In this document: piece by piece, positions 1 to 6,811 of the stretch
Numbering within the stretch: position 1 is the stretch's first letter
Layout of the letters: each line of letters starts with the position of its first letter
Source: Pseudomonadota bacterium
GTDB taxonomy: Bacteria > Chloroflexota > Ktedonobacteria > Ktedonobacterales > JACDGC01
Assembly: GCA_021323815.1 (NCBI GenBank)
Contig: JAJPKG010000093.1
Span: forward strand, 1-21,605
DNA length: 21,605 nucleotides
Direction: 5' to 3'
The notes under the pieces: generated by a model
Seen by the model: the letters and a program-made list of their open reading frames with translations, nothing else
What the model was told of the DNA's origin: nothing
Databases searched by the model: none
Position numbers and translations under genes: made by a program

Positions 1-919
1 CGTTCCAGCGGCGATCCAACCCCGCTTGCATGCCGGCAATGGCAGCCTGGGTGGCGATGCGCGCTCCCACCCGCGACAGGCGGCATGACCCCGCGCCATC
101 CGCGACAGCGATGAGCTGCCAGCCTCGATGCGCACCCAGCGCGAAGGCATCCTCGCGATAGGTGCCTTCGTGCGCGTGCAGCTTGCCGCGCCGGCTCGCG
201 CCGATCATCTGCCAGCCGTCCGCGCCGGCCAGGTGCTCCGCCACCAAATGCTCCACCGCATCGGAACGATCTTGCGGCTCGACCACGCGCCACTTGGCTC
301 CCGTCGGCATGGGTGGCGGCGCGTGTTCCTCAGCGGGGGCCGTTTCCGGCGGGGCCGGTTGTTCCGGCGGCTTGTCGGCGAAATTGCTGATCAGCCAGGT
401 CGCAATGGAATCGAACTGCTTGCGAATGGTATCCAGCGGATTGACCACGCGGGTGCCGCCCGGCTCTTTGCTGAGCACAATGGCGACATCCGGCGCGCAG
501 GCCGGCCCGCAGCACAACCCCGTGACCGAAGCGACCAGATTTTGTAACGGCGCAACATCGTTCGCCCACCCTTCCGCCGGATTGCGCGTCAGCATGATGA
601 AGGTGTGAAATCCCCCGCCCTCATACGGCAACTGCTTGATCTGATCGTACAGCGGCTGGAAGCGCGCGCCCTTTTCCGGCGTCTGCGCTGCCGCCGAGGC
701 CAGTTCCAGCAACCGCTCCTGCGTGACCACCATCGCTGCCTGTTCATCGAAGATCAGCAGGTTGATGCGGGCGCGATTTTCCAAGCCCGGCGCTTCTTTC
801 AGTTTGGTGACGAGATCCTGCAAATAGACCGCGACGCGATACACGACATCGCGCCCGCCGGTGACATCCAGCGCGAAGAGCAGGGCGGAACGGCGACGCG
901 ACGGATCGGATATGGTCAT
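1..919 (-). CDS. vWA-like / PP2C-type phosphatase fusion (Ter-type module), 3' end outside window
   Basis: The frame is open from an ATG at 919 to the left edge (306 codons visible), so the C-terminus is missing. The start has GGGGAG seven bases upstream. Residues ~10-180 resemble a von Willebrand A fold, but the metal-site motif is DVTGGRD instead of DxSxS, so it is a degenerate vWA domain. A Pro/Glu/Ala-rich linker spans ~180-206. From ~240 the sequence matches a PP2C (PP2C_2) Ser/Thr phosphatase: GASRRGK, then HEGTYREDAF, then VADGAGS with the metal-binding Asp at about 274. It lies downstream of a TerY-like vWA gene on the same strand. vWA, PP2C and protein kinase genes together form the TerY-P triads of stress-signalling loci, so a kinase may lie beyond the left edge. 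The phosphatase call rests on the first third of the domain only; its substrate is unknown. Confidence 0.75.
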   Translation of the reverse strand, partial: MTISDPSRRRSALLFALDVTGGRDVVYRVAVYLQDLVTKLKEAPGLENRARINLLIFDEQAAMVVTQERLLELASAAAQTPEKGARFQPLYDQIKQLPYEGGGFHTFIMLTRNPAEGWANDVAPLQNLVASVTGLCCGPACAPDVAIVLSKEPGGTRVVNPLDTIRKQFDSIATWLISNFADKPPEQPAPPETAPAEEHAPPPMPTGAKWRVVEPQDRSDAVEHLVAEHLAGADGWQMIGASRRGKLHAHEGTYREDAFALGAHRGWQLIAVADGAGSCRLSRVGARIATQAAIAGMQAGLDRRWN

Positions 920-1230
920 GGCAATTCTCCCCGGCTCAAAACGGACATCACCCAGCTTGTGTGCATCGTAGCGCAATCGAACATAGAATGACAAGGGCAG
1001 GCCGAAGCATTGTACTGATGTCCTAGCCCGCCTTCAAAAATCAAAGCGAGCCGATGTGGGACCAGGGCGAGCTGATAGAGAGTCAGGGCGTGCACAAGGC
1101 GTCGCCCCTCCACACCGACCATGCCATTGTGTCTGTAGGGGCAATCCCCTGTGGTTGCCCTGGTTCCCGCCAGGATCAGGTTTGCCCTGGTCTTGCATCA
1201 CGGAATCCGGCTCTCGCCAAAACCTGATCC
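920..1230. other. Intergenic region with inverted repeats
   Basis: These 311 bases separate the two Ter-type genes. I see no convincing gene. Short frames here lack a ribosome site and family resemblance. About 1138-1162 contains an imperfect stem pairing GGGCAA with TTGCCC. Around 1173-1230 there is a perfect 11-base inverted repeat. The G/C-rich text resembles dispersed intergenic repeats rather than coding sequence. Confidence 0.5.
1173..1230. repeat. Perfect 11-bp inverted repeat directly after the vWA stop codon
   Basis: GGATCAGGTTT at 1173-1183 is the exact reverse complement of AAACCTGATCC at 1220-1230. The loop is 36 bases. The right arm abuts the TAG stop of the vWA gene (1231-1233, minus strand). 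It could form a stem-loop at the 3' end of that transcript. No clear U-tract follows, so it is not a classical intrinsic terminator. It may be the end of a small dispersed repeat. Confidence 0.6.
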
Positions 1231-1896
1231 CTAGAGCACCTCAATCGACGGCGGCGGCGGGGGCATGGTGGTCAGCGATTCGCCGGTGCCCATGCGCGGC
1301 GCGGCGACGCTGGCCTGTTTGACCGATGCTGAGACCCAGCGGAAGAAGGCTTGCAGCGATTCCGCCTGCACGTCGCGCATCAACAACACCTGATCGGCGA
1401 TCTCTTTCAGCACGTCCACCTTGACCTCATCGCCGCAACCCAGGGCAACGAAGGTGCCCAGCCGGCCTTTGGTGCGCGCCTTCAGATCGTTCGCGGCGCT
1501 GCGCCAGTCGTCGGTCGGCGCGCCATCCGTCAGCAAGAAGGCCAGCGGCTTGTAATCGCCCTTGCGATCCGGCGCGTTGGGGATGACCTCGTTATCCAGC
1601 GCCGCGCTCAGCTCGCGCAATGCCGCGCCCATCGCCGTCGGCCCGCCTGCCGTCAGCACGGGCGGCGTGAACTTGCTCAGTTCAGTCAGTGGATGCTTGG
1701 TCGCCGTCTGAGCAAAGGTGATGACGCTCAGCCAGACCGTTTCCAGCGCGTTGGGATTATTCATCAGCTCGCGGTAGAGCAGCCCCACGCCGTTGTTGAC
1801 GGCCACAATCGGCGCTCCCGCCATCGAGCCGGACGTATCCAGCAGCAGATAAACCGGCAGCCGTCGCGCCGGCGTCTCATCGAAGTTCAAACCCAT
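1231..1896 (-). CDS. TerY-like von Willebrand factor type A domain protein
   Basis: A 221-residue cytoplasmic-looking protein with no signal peptide. Nearly its whole length is one vWA domain with an intact metal-ion-dependent adhesion site: LLDTSGSM near residue 20, the Thr in GGPTAMG, and LTDGAPTDDW. It ends in a Pro-rich tail (MPPPPPS). Size and motif spacing fit the TerY family of tellurite-resistance/stress loci, where such proteins act as metal-dependent scaffolds. The start at 1896 has AAGGA about nine bases upstream. The next gene downstream encodes a degenerate vWA fused to a PP2C phosphatase, which supports a TerY-P signalling role. The exact biological output is unknown; tellurite resistance itself is not implied. 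Confidence 0.8.
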   Translation of the reverse strand: MGLNFDETPARRLPVYLLLDTSGSMAGAPIVAVNNGVGLLYRELMNNPNALETVWLSVITFAQTATKHPLTELSKFTPPVLTAGGPTAMGAALRELSAALDNEVIPNAPDRKGDYKPLAFLLTDGAPTDDWRSAANDLKARTKGRLGTFVALGCGDEVKVDVLKEIADQVLLMRDVQAESLQAFFRWVSASVKQASVAAPRMGTGESLTTMPPPPPSIEVL

Positions 1897-1923
1897 GTAC
1901 GTTCATCCTTTTCTGCCTCTGGT

Positions 1924-1963
1924 GCTTTGCCAAGAGGGTTCGCCTCACCCCTTGGGGCAAAGC
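1924..1963 (-). promoter_or_regulatory. Hairpin in the 5' leader of the vWA gene
   Basis: GCTTTGCC at 1924-1931 pairs perfectly with GGCAAAGC at 1956-1963. After two mismatches an inner G/C-rich segment can extend the stem. It sits between the predicted transcription start (~1985) and the vWA start codon at 1896, leaving the ribosome site outside the stem. It could be a leader stability or regulatory element. No known riboswitch class is recognised. Confidence 0.45.
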
Positions 1964-1990
1964 CATTCACCGATAGCTCTGAAAAACTAT

Positions 1991-2018
1991 ATCATAGGAT
2001 GGACGAACGATCATACAA
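1991..2018 (-). promoter_or_regulatory. Candidate sigma70-like promoter for the vWA gene
   Basis: On the minus strand TTGTAT (2018-2013) is followed after 16 bases by TATGAT (1996-1991), in an AT-rich patch unlike the flanks. It would start transcription near 1985, about 90 bases before the vWA start codon. Confidence 0.45.
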
Positions 2019-2166
2019 GGGGTGTTTTCGATATAACGAAATGTGAAATCTGCACATTTCTCTTGAGCCGCCACTGAGGAGGTTAGCACGCCTTATCGCA
2101 GGCCGGGCGATGCAATGGTCCTGTTGGAGCCGCCGGCAGATGTGCCACGCCTCCTCCGTTCCACTT

Positions 2167-2195
2167 CCCCCTCCCTGGCTCTGCTGGGGAGGGGG
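2167..2195. repeat. G/C-rich hairpin repeat downstream of the GH3 gene
   Basis: CCCCCTCCC (2167-2175) pairs perfectly with GGGAGGGGG (2187-2195) around an 11-base loop. It lies about 20 bases past the GH3 stop codon. A related sequence with a CAGC/GCTG core followed by GGGGAGG lies at 11232-11260 after nurA. This suggests a dispersed intergenic repeat family that may protect or terminate 3' ends. No T-run follows, so a classical intrinsic terminator is doubtful. Confidence 0.55.
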
Positions 2196-2215
2196 CCAGG
2201 GGGTGAAGCCCAACC

Positions 2216-3556
2216 TCACCGCCGCTCGGTGAAGGCGACCGGCGTGGTTGTGCCCGGCACATCGGTTGGGTGATGCCCCGGTTTGGGCGTCGGCGTCGAT
2301 TTGACCTGCTTGCGCGGCAGCTTGATCAGGCCCATCTCGATCTTCTGCGTCAAGATGCGCTGCACGGATTGGTCGATGCGCGCTTTGGTCAACTGACCGC
2401 CGGCGATGGCGTTCGTCACGGTCGTCTCGATGGTGGTCACGTCATCCGAAAACAGCGGCCCCATCAAGATATCCGCGCCCGCCTGGATCGATTCCAGCGA
2501 CGCCTGCCCGATGTCGAGTCCCGTGTAAGGCAGCACCCGGCGCAGATCGTCGGTGACGATCAACCCCTTATACCCCAGGTCGCCGCGCAGCAAGCCAGTG
2601 ATGACTTTGCTGGAAAGCGTGGCGGGGTTGGTGTCGTCGATCTGCGGCAGCAAGATGTGCGTGACCATGATGGCGCGCACGTTGCCATCCTTGATCAATT
2701 CGCGGTACGGCACGAACTCGTGGGCATCAAGCTGCGCTTGGCTGCGATTCACCACCGGCAGGTTGCGGTCGGGGTTCACCGCTGACGATCCCAGCCCCGG
2801 AAAGTGCTTGAGCGTGCCGATCACCTTGCCGTCATGCTGCAACCCTTGCAAATAATCGTTCGCCATGTTGGCGATGACGTTGGGATCGCTGGAATAGAGA
2901 CGCCCACCCAGACCCGTGTTTTGCACGTCGGGTTCCTGAATATCCACCACCGGTGCCAGATTCATATTGAAGCCATATTGTTCCAGATCGTCAGCGGTCT
3001 GCGCGCCCGCTGCCCGCGCATAAGCGGGATCGTCCCGCTGGCCGATATCCGGCTCGCCGGGTCGCGCGCCGACGATGTTGGCCAGGCGATTCACCTGCGT
3101 CCCGCCCTCTTGATCCACCGCAATGAATAGCTTGATGGGGGCGACCTGTTGCATGGCGCTGGTGAATTGCTGCACCTGCGGGCCGGTGGCGATATCTGAA
3201 CTGAAAAAGAGCGCGCCGCCCACATGTTGCTGCTGGATCATCTTCTGCTGATCCGGCACCAGGCGATAATCAGTGAGATCGATCATCAGCATCTGCGCGA
3301 TCTCGTCAGAAAGCGACATCTGCTGGACGATCAGCGCGGCATATTCCGCCGGGGTGATCTGATGTGATGTAGGGCCAACGGTGGGCAGCACGATGGTTGA
3401 CGGCGGCGCGTTGCCCACGTTCACTTGGCTGAGAATCTGGTTTGCCGCCAGCATCCCCTGCACCAGCAGCACGCTGACCACCGCCATCATCGCCAGCCAT
3501 CGCCAGCGCCCGCCCCAGCGCGGTTTCGCCGCCGCGCCCACCTCATTCAACGCCAT
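2216..3556 (-). CDS. Membrane-anchored glycoside hydrolase family 3 (NagZ-like) protein
   Basis: A 446-residue protein with an uncleaved-looking N-terminal membrane segment (~20-40) and an extracytoplasmic GH3 domain (~75-415). GH3 features are VDQEGGTQVNRL, a NagZ-type KHFPGLG at 250-256, THILLPQID, and VTDDLRR at 334-340 containing the nucleophile Asp. NagZ-type enzymes remove terminal N-acetylglucosamine from peptidoglycan or other glycans. NagZ normally has D-S/T-H after KHFPG, where Asp-His acts as the acid/base pair; here the text is NPDRN, so the His is replaced. Activity or specificity may therefore differ. The tail is Pro/Thr-rich (STPTPKPGHHPTD). The start at 3556 has GGGGGA upstream and a promoter at 3619-3647. 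It is a single-gene unit, divergent from the response-regulator operon. Confidence 0.85.
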   Translation of the reverse strand: MALNEVGAAAKPRWGGRWRWLAMMAVVSVLLVQGMLAANQILSQVNVGNAPPSTIVLPTVGPTSHQITPAEYAALIVQQMSLSDEIAQMLMIDLTDYRLVPDQQKMIQQQHVGGALFFSSDIATGPQVQQFTSAMQQVAPIKLFIAVDQEGGTQVNRLANIVGARPGEPDIGQRDDPAYARAAGAQTADDLEQYGFNMNLAPVVDIQEPDVQNTGLGGRLYSSDPNVIANMANDYLQGLQHDGKVIGTLKHFPGLGSSAVNPDRNLPVVNRSQAQLDAHEFVPYRELIKDGNVRAIMVTHILLPQIDDTNPATLSSKVITGLLRGDLGYKGLIVTDDLRRVLPYTGLDIGQASLESIQAGADILMGPLFSDDVTTIETTVTNAIAGGQLTKARIDQSVQRILTQKIEMGLIKLPRKQVKSTPTPKPGHHPTDVPGTTTPVAFTERR

Positions 3557-3618
3557 TGCTGCTATTCCCCCATCTGTCTCTAGGGTACATGTGCCCGCAT
3601 AATGCCTGGTGCACGCCT

Positions 3619-3647
3619 ACTATAGAAGACCTGCGACGATCTTACAA
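3619..3647 (-). promoter_or_regulatory. Candidate sigma70-like promoter for the GH3 gene
   Basis: On the minus strand TTGTAA (3647-3642) and TATAGT (3624-3619) are separated by exactly 17 bases. Predicted transcription start is near 3612, giving a leader of about 56 bases before the GH3 start codon at 3556. Confidence 0.6.
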
Positions 3648-3753
3648 GTGGGACAGGACCACTAGGAAGATCGGTTTCCTCAAGCATCTTTTGGCGCGCT
3701 CAGATGGTGCCTCGAATTTTCTGCACAACAGCCTGTCGTAATAGAATCCGTAA

Positions 3754-3782
3754 TTGTCCGGCTGCATGTTATCTGCTATACT
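3754..3782 (+). promoter_or_regulatory. Candidate promoter for the response regulator-kinase-lectin operon
   Basis: TTGTCC (3754-3759) and TATACT (3777-3782) lie 17 bases apart. A TG one base before the -10 box makes it an extended -10 promoter. Predicted start is near 3789, about 62 bases upstream of the response-regulator ATG. Confidence 0.6.
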
Positions 3783-3820
3783 CAGCTTCGTTTCCTTCTT
3801 ATGAAGAGTTCAGCATGACA

Positions 3821-3832
3821 TCAGCATGCTGA
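3821..3832. promoter_or_regulatory. 12-bp perfect palindrome in the operon leader, possible operator
   Basis: TCAGCATGCTGA is a perfect palindrome between the predicted promoter and the response-regulator start. A partial copy, TTCAGCATGAC, lies immediately upstream at about 3809-3819. This could be a protein-binding site just downstream of the promoter, or a small RNA hairpin. The function is inferred only from symmetry. Confidence 0.35.
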
Positions 3833-3850
3833 CAATAAGCGGAGGGCGCT

Positions 3851-4312
3851 ATGGCAGCACACACCGTTTTGGTTATCGATGACGATCCCTATATTGTGGA
3901 TGTCATCAGCTCGGCGCTCCGCATCTATGGCGATTTCGTGGTCTCGGTGGCGATGGATGGCGCGGCGGGCCTGGAACGTTGTATGGCGGAGCGGCCCGAT
4001 GTGGTGGTGGTGGATGTCGGCATGCCGCGTATGGATGGTTTTCAACTGGTGCGGGCATTGCGCGGCGACCCACAAACGGCGGATCTTCCTATCGTCATTC
4101 TATCAGCGCGCGTGCAGGAAAAAGATCAGCTCATCGGGCTGATGTCGGGCGCGGACTGCTATCTGACCAAGCCCGTCAGCCCCATGCAACTTGTCGAAGC
4201 CATTCGCCTGGCAGCCTCGCTGGCACAAGAGGAGCGCGCCGAACGGGCGATGAACATGGCGGACTATCCCCTGCCGGCGGAGCATAATTTGGCTGATGAC
4301 GAGGAATCATAA
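3851..4312 (+). CDS. Single-domain response regulator (CheY-like receiver)
   Basis: A 153-residue protein consisting of one receiver domain and a short acidic tail, with no DNA-binding output domain. It carries the acidic pair DDD at 10-12, the phospho-acceptor Asp55 in VVVVDVGMP, the switch Ser in VILSAR, and the conserved Lys in LTKPVSP. It should accept phosphate from the histidine kinase encoded next and act through protein-protein contacts. GGAGG lies about seven bases before the ATG. The stop TAA overlaps the kinase ATG (TAATG), so the two are translationally coupled. With no output domain, the target is unclear; gene expression control would need another protein. Confidence 0.92.
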   Translation: MAAHTVLVIDDDPYIVDVISSALRIYGDFVVSVAMDGAAGLERCMAERPDVVVVDVGMPRMDGFQLVRALRGDPQTADLPIVILSARVQEKDQLIGLMSGADCYLTKPVSPMQLVEAIRLAASLAQEERAERAMNMADYPLPAEHNLADDEES

Positions 4313-5742
4313 TGAGCCAGCCTTCGATGAGCCGCATGACGCCGGTGGAGCGCGCGGCGCTGGCGTCGGTCTATGCCGCGCGGCGCTGGCAGGTGTTGCG
4401 GCTGGCGGTGCCGGGTTTGCTGATCTATACCCTGGTGCTGGTGCCGGTCTCGTCGGTGGCGTTGGCGGCTTCCACGTTGCTGCAAATGCTGCTGAGCGGT
4501 GCGCTGTTTGGCGTGGCGCTGTGGGCGACGGCCACCCGGCGCGTGGAACTGGCGGCGCAACTGGCGCTGGTGGGCACGTTTTTGACCTCCGTCATCATCA
4601 CCATCAACACCGGCCCCATTGACGGCACCTTGCAGAGCGGGACGCTGGTCGCGCTGACCGCGTTCCTGCTGCCCATCATCCTGGCGGGCATTTTGGCCTC
4701 GCCGCGCGTGGTGGTGGTCGTCACCGGCGCATCGTTCGCCTTCAGCGCGCTGCTGCTGGCCGTGACGCCACTTTCCGCCAACGCACAGGCCACGCTGCAC
4801 CTGCGGGTGAACGCGCTGCTGGTGATCGTGCCGCTGCTGGCCCAGATGGGGGCCGGCTTCCTCTCTTTTGCCGGAACATATGGCTTTCGCCGCATGCAGC
4901 GCGACCTGGCCGACGTGCGTCTGGCCTATGCCCGCGAAAAAGAGACCGAGCAACTGCGCGAGCAATTCATCGCCAGCGTCAACCACGAACTGCGCAACCC
5001 CATCATGGCCGTGCAGCATTACCTGGTGATGGCCCAGACGTTGGGCAGCCAGGGCAAACTGGAAGAACAGCAGCGCATGTTGCAGAGCGGCACCGAGGTG
5101 GCCGAGCGCCTCACCAAGCTGGTGCAATCCATCCTCGAAATTCGCCGCCTGCACACAGTGACCGATCTGGATCTCAAACCGATCGCGCTGGCCCCGCTGG
5201 CGTGGCAGGCGGCGCGTATGCTGGCGTTGCTCTCGCCCGGCAACCGCCAACTGGTGCAGGTGCAGATCCCCAACGACCTGGCCGTGCTGGCGGAAACGGA
5301 ACATCTGCAAGAAGTGCTGGGCAACCTGCTGGCAAATGCGGCCAAATATTCGCCGCCCAACAGCCCCATCACCATTGCCGCGCGCCCGCTGAGCCTGCGC
5401 GAGGCCCAGGTGTTGCGCCCTGGCCGGCTGCCGGCGGAAAAGCTGGGGTTCGTCGAGATCACCGTGCGCGATCAGGGTATGGGCATTCCCCCCGACAAAG
5501 CGCTGATCATCTTTGAGCCGTTCGTGCGCCTTTCGCGCGACGAAGGCTCGCCGGTCATCGGCTCAGGGCTGGGGTTGGCGATCTGCCGCGCAAACGTGCA
5601 GGCGATGCACGGCGACATCTGGGTGGAAAGCGCGGGCATTCCCGGCGAAGGATCAACCTTCCACATCGTGCTGCCCCGCGCAGCGGACCAACCACCTCCT
5701 ACGCGGCGACTTGACGGCAAAGGAGCGGAGCATGGAGCCTGA
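4312..5742 (+). CDS. Membrane sensor histidine kinase
   Basis: A 476-residue kinase. The N-terminal ~190 residues hold about six hydrophobic membrane segments with no sizeable extracellular loop, PAS or HAMP domain. A short coiled linker follows, then the dimerisation/phosphoacceptor box VNHELRNP with the phospho-accepting His at 225. The ATPase domain shows the N box (NLLANAAKYSP), G1 (DQGMGIP), F box (FEPFVRL) and G2 (GSGLGLAI), all intact. The all-membrane sensor suggests it reads something in the bilayer or cell envelope. It overlaps the response regulator by one base upstream and the lectin-like gene by 11 bases downstream, making a compact three-gene operon. The ligand is unknown. Confidence 0.93.
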   Translation: MSQPSMSRMTPVERAALASVYAARRWQVLRLAVPGLLIYTLVLVPVSSVALAASTLLQMLLSGALFGVALWATATRRVELAAQLALVGTFLTSVIITINTGPIDGTLQSGTLVALTAFLLPIILAGILASPRVVVVVTGASFAFSALLLAVTPLSANAQATLHLRVNALLVIVPLLAQMGAGFLSFAGTYGFRRMQRDLADVRLAYAREKETEQLREQFIASVNHELRNPIMAVQHYLVMAQTLGSQGKLEEQQRMLQSGTEVAERLTKLVQSILEIRRLHTVTDLDLKPIALAPLAWQAARMLALLSPGNRQLVQVQIPNDLAVLAETEHLQEVLGNLLANAAKYSPPNSPITIAARPLSLREAQVLRPGRLPAEKLGFVEITVRDQGMGIPPDKALIIFEPFVRLSRDEGSPVIGSGLGLAICRANVQAMHGDIWVESAGIPGEGSTFHIVLPRAADQPPPTRRLDGKGAEHGA

Positions 5743-6754
5743 GAAGCCTGATATTTCCACTGGCGATACCCTCTTCACACGCGCCATCCGTGACACGAAG
5801 ATCTGGCCGATCCTGGCGGGGTTCGGCATCACCGGCGTCGCGGCGTTGTTGATCATCTTCTTGGTGACGCATCAAGTCTATCAAGGGATCGGCAGTGGCG
5901 CGGGCGACAAGACGCCCACCGGCATTGCGCTGCATGTGACGCCGCATCCCCACGACACGCCCGGCGCGGTGCCGACCGTGCCACCCACCCCGACGCCGTT
6001 TTATTACAACCCAGGCGGACCGATTGTGCCGCCTACCTACACGCCCTATCCTACCTATACGCCGCAGGTGCCGTATCCCACCTACACGCCGTACCCTTCG
6101 CCCACGCCGTTCCCAACACCCACGCCGCTGCCGGTCATCGACTTTGCCAGCGGATTCATCGCCAACGGCTCCATGCAGCTCAACAACGGGGCATACCTCA
6201 CCGGCAACAGCCTGCGCCTGACCGACCAACGCTCGTATTACGAGACACGCAGCGCCTTTTACAACCAGCCGGTCAATATTACGCAGTTCACAACGCAATT
6301 CACCTATCAGGCGACGGATGCCCATGCTGATGGCGCAACCTTCACCATCCAGGCGAACACGCCACAGGCACTCGGCAAATGCTGCTACTTTCTGGGCTAT
6401 GCCGGCATCCCCAACAGCGTCGCCATGAAGCTGGATTTCTGGAATCCGCACACCAAAACGACCACCAGCGCAACCGGCGTCTACACCAACGGTGCTGCGC
6501 CGGATCAGCCGGAAATTCTCACCGCGCCGCTCGATCTGCGGAGCGGCGACGTGATGCTGGTGACGCTGAGCTATGCCAACGCGACGCTGACCGTCACCAT
6601 CATCGATACCACGACGGGTGCCAGTTCCACGCAAACCTATACCATCGACATTGCCGCCACCATCGGCAGTTCCTATGCCTATGTCGGCTTCACCGGCTCC
6701 ACGTGGTACTACAACGCTACGCAAGATATCCAGACCTGGGTGTTTTCCAACTAA
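5732..6754 (+). CDS. Membrane-anchored legume-lectin-like surface protein
   Basis: The ATG at 5732, preceded by AAGGAG, gives 340 residues and overlaps the kinase end by 11 bases. An N-terminal cytoplasmic stub of ~23 residues is followed by one membrane segment (~24-50). Next is a long Pro/Thr/Tyr-rich spacer (~60-133, repeated PTPTP and TYTPYP units), then a C-terminal domain from ~134. That domain resembles bacterial L-type (legume) lectins: DGATFTIQ, then GYAGIPNSVAMKLDFW, then TGVYTNG, then YAYVGFTGSTW near the end. Such folds bind carbohydrates, often with Ca2+ and Mn2+. It is probably a cell-surface glycan-binding protein linked to the two-component pair. It may be the output of the system, or present the signal to the kinase. 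The sugar specificity cannot be read. Confidence 0.82.
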   Translation: MEPEKPDISTGDTLFTRAIRDTKIWPILAGFGITGVAALLIIFLVTHQVYQGIGSGAGDKTPTGIALHVTPHPHDTPGAVPTVPPTPTPFYYNPGGPIVPPTYTPYPTYTPQVPYPTYTPYPSPTPFPTPTPLPVIDFASGFIANGSMQLNNGAYLTGNSLRLTDQRSYYETRSAFYNQPVNITQFTTQFTYQATDAHADGATFTIQANTPQALGKCCYFLGYAGIPNSVAMKLDFWNPHTKTTTSATGVYTNGAAPDQPEILTAPLDLRSGDVMLVTLSYANATLTVTIIDTTTGASSTQTYTIDIAATIGSSYAYVGFTGSTWYYNATQDIQTWVFSN

Positions 6755-6765
6755 ATGCAAAACGC

Positions 6766-6789
6766 CCCCGCCTGAAAGACCAGGCGGGG
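6766..6789. terminator. Stem-loop terminator between convergent lectin and symporter genes
   Basis: CCCCGCCTG (6766-6774) pairs perfectly with CAGGCGGGG (6781-6789) around a six-base loop. It sits between convergent stop codons (6754 plus, 6812 minus). On the minus strand it is followed by CGTTTTGC and then ATTT, a moderately U-rich run, so it fits best as the symporter terminator and may act in both directions. Confidence 0.7.
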
Positions 6790-6811
6790 ACGCGAGTTCG
6801 GCGGCATAGCA

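Larger units (their letters stand above)
1897..2215. other. Intergenic region between GH3 and vWA genes: promoter, leader hairpin, G/C-rich repeat
   Basis: This 319-base gap has three parts: a 5' leader of the vWA gene with a hairpin (1924-1963), an AT-rich stretch (about 1980-2060) with a promoter candidate, and a G/C-rich hairpin repeat (2167-2195) just after the GH3 stop. I see no supported gene in it; short frames present on both strands have no family resemblance. Confidence 0.5.

Noticed and set aside
4264..5310. 348-codon open frame on the minus strand opposite the histidine kinase gene
   Set aside because: The product is His/Gln/Arg-rich low-complexity text typical of the antisense frame of a G+C-rich gene; the plus strand has all kinase motifs.
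5699..6760. 353-codon open frame on the minus strand opposite the lectin-like gene
   Set aside because: Gly/Arg-rich shadow without a family match; the plus-strand product has a membrane segment, linker and lectin fold.
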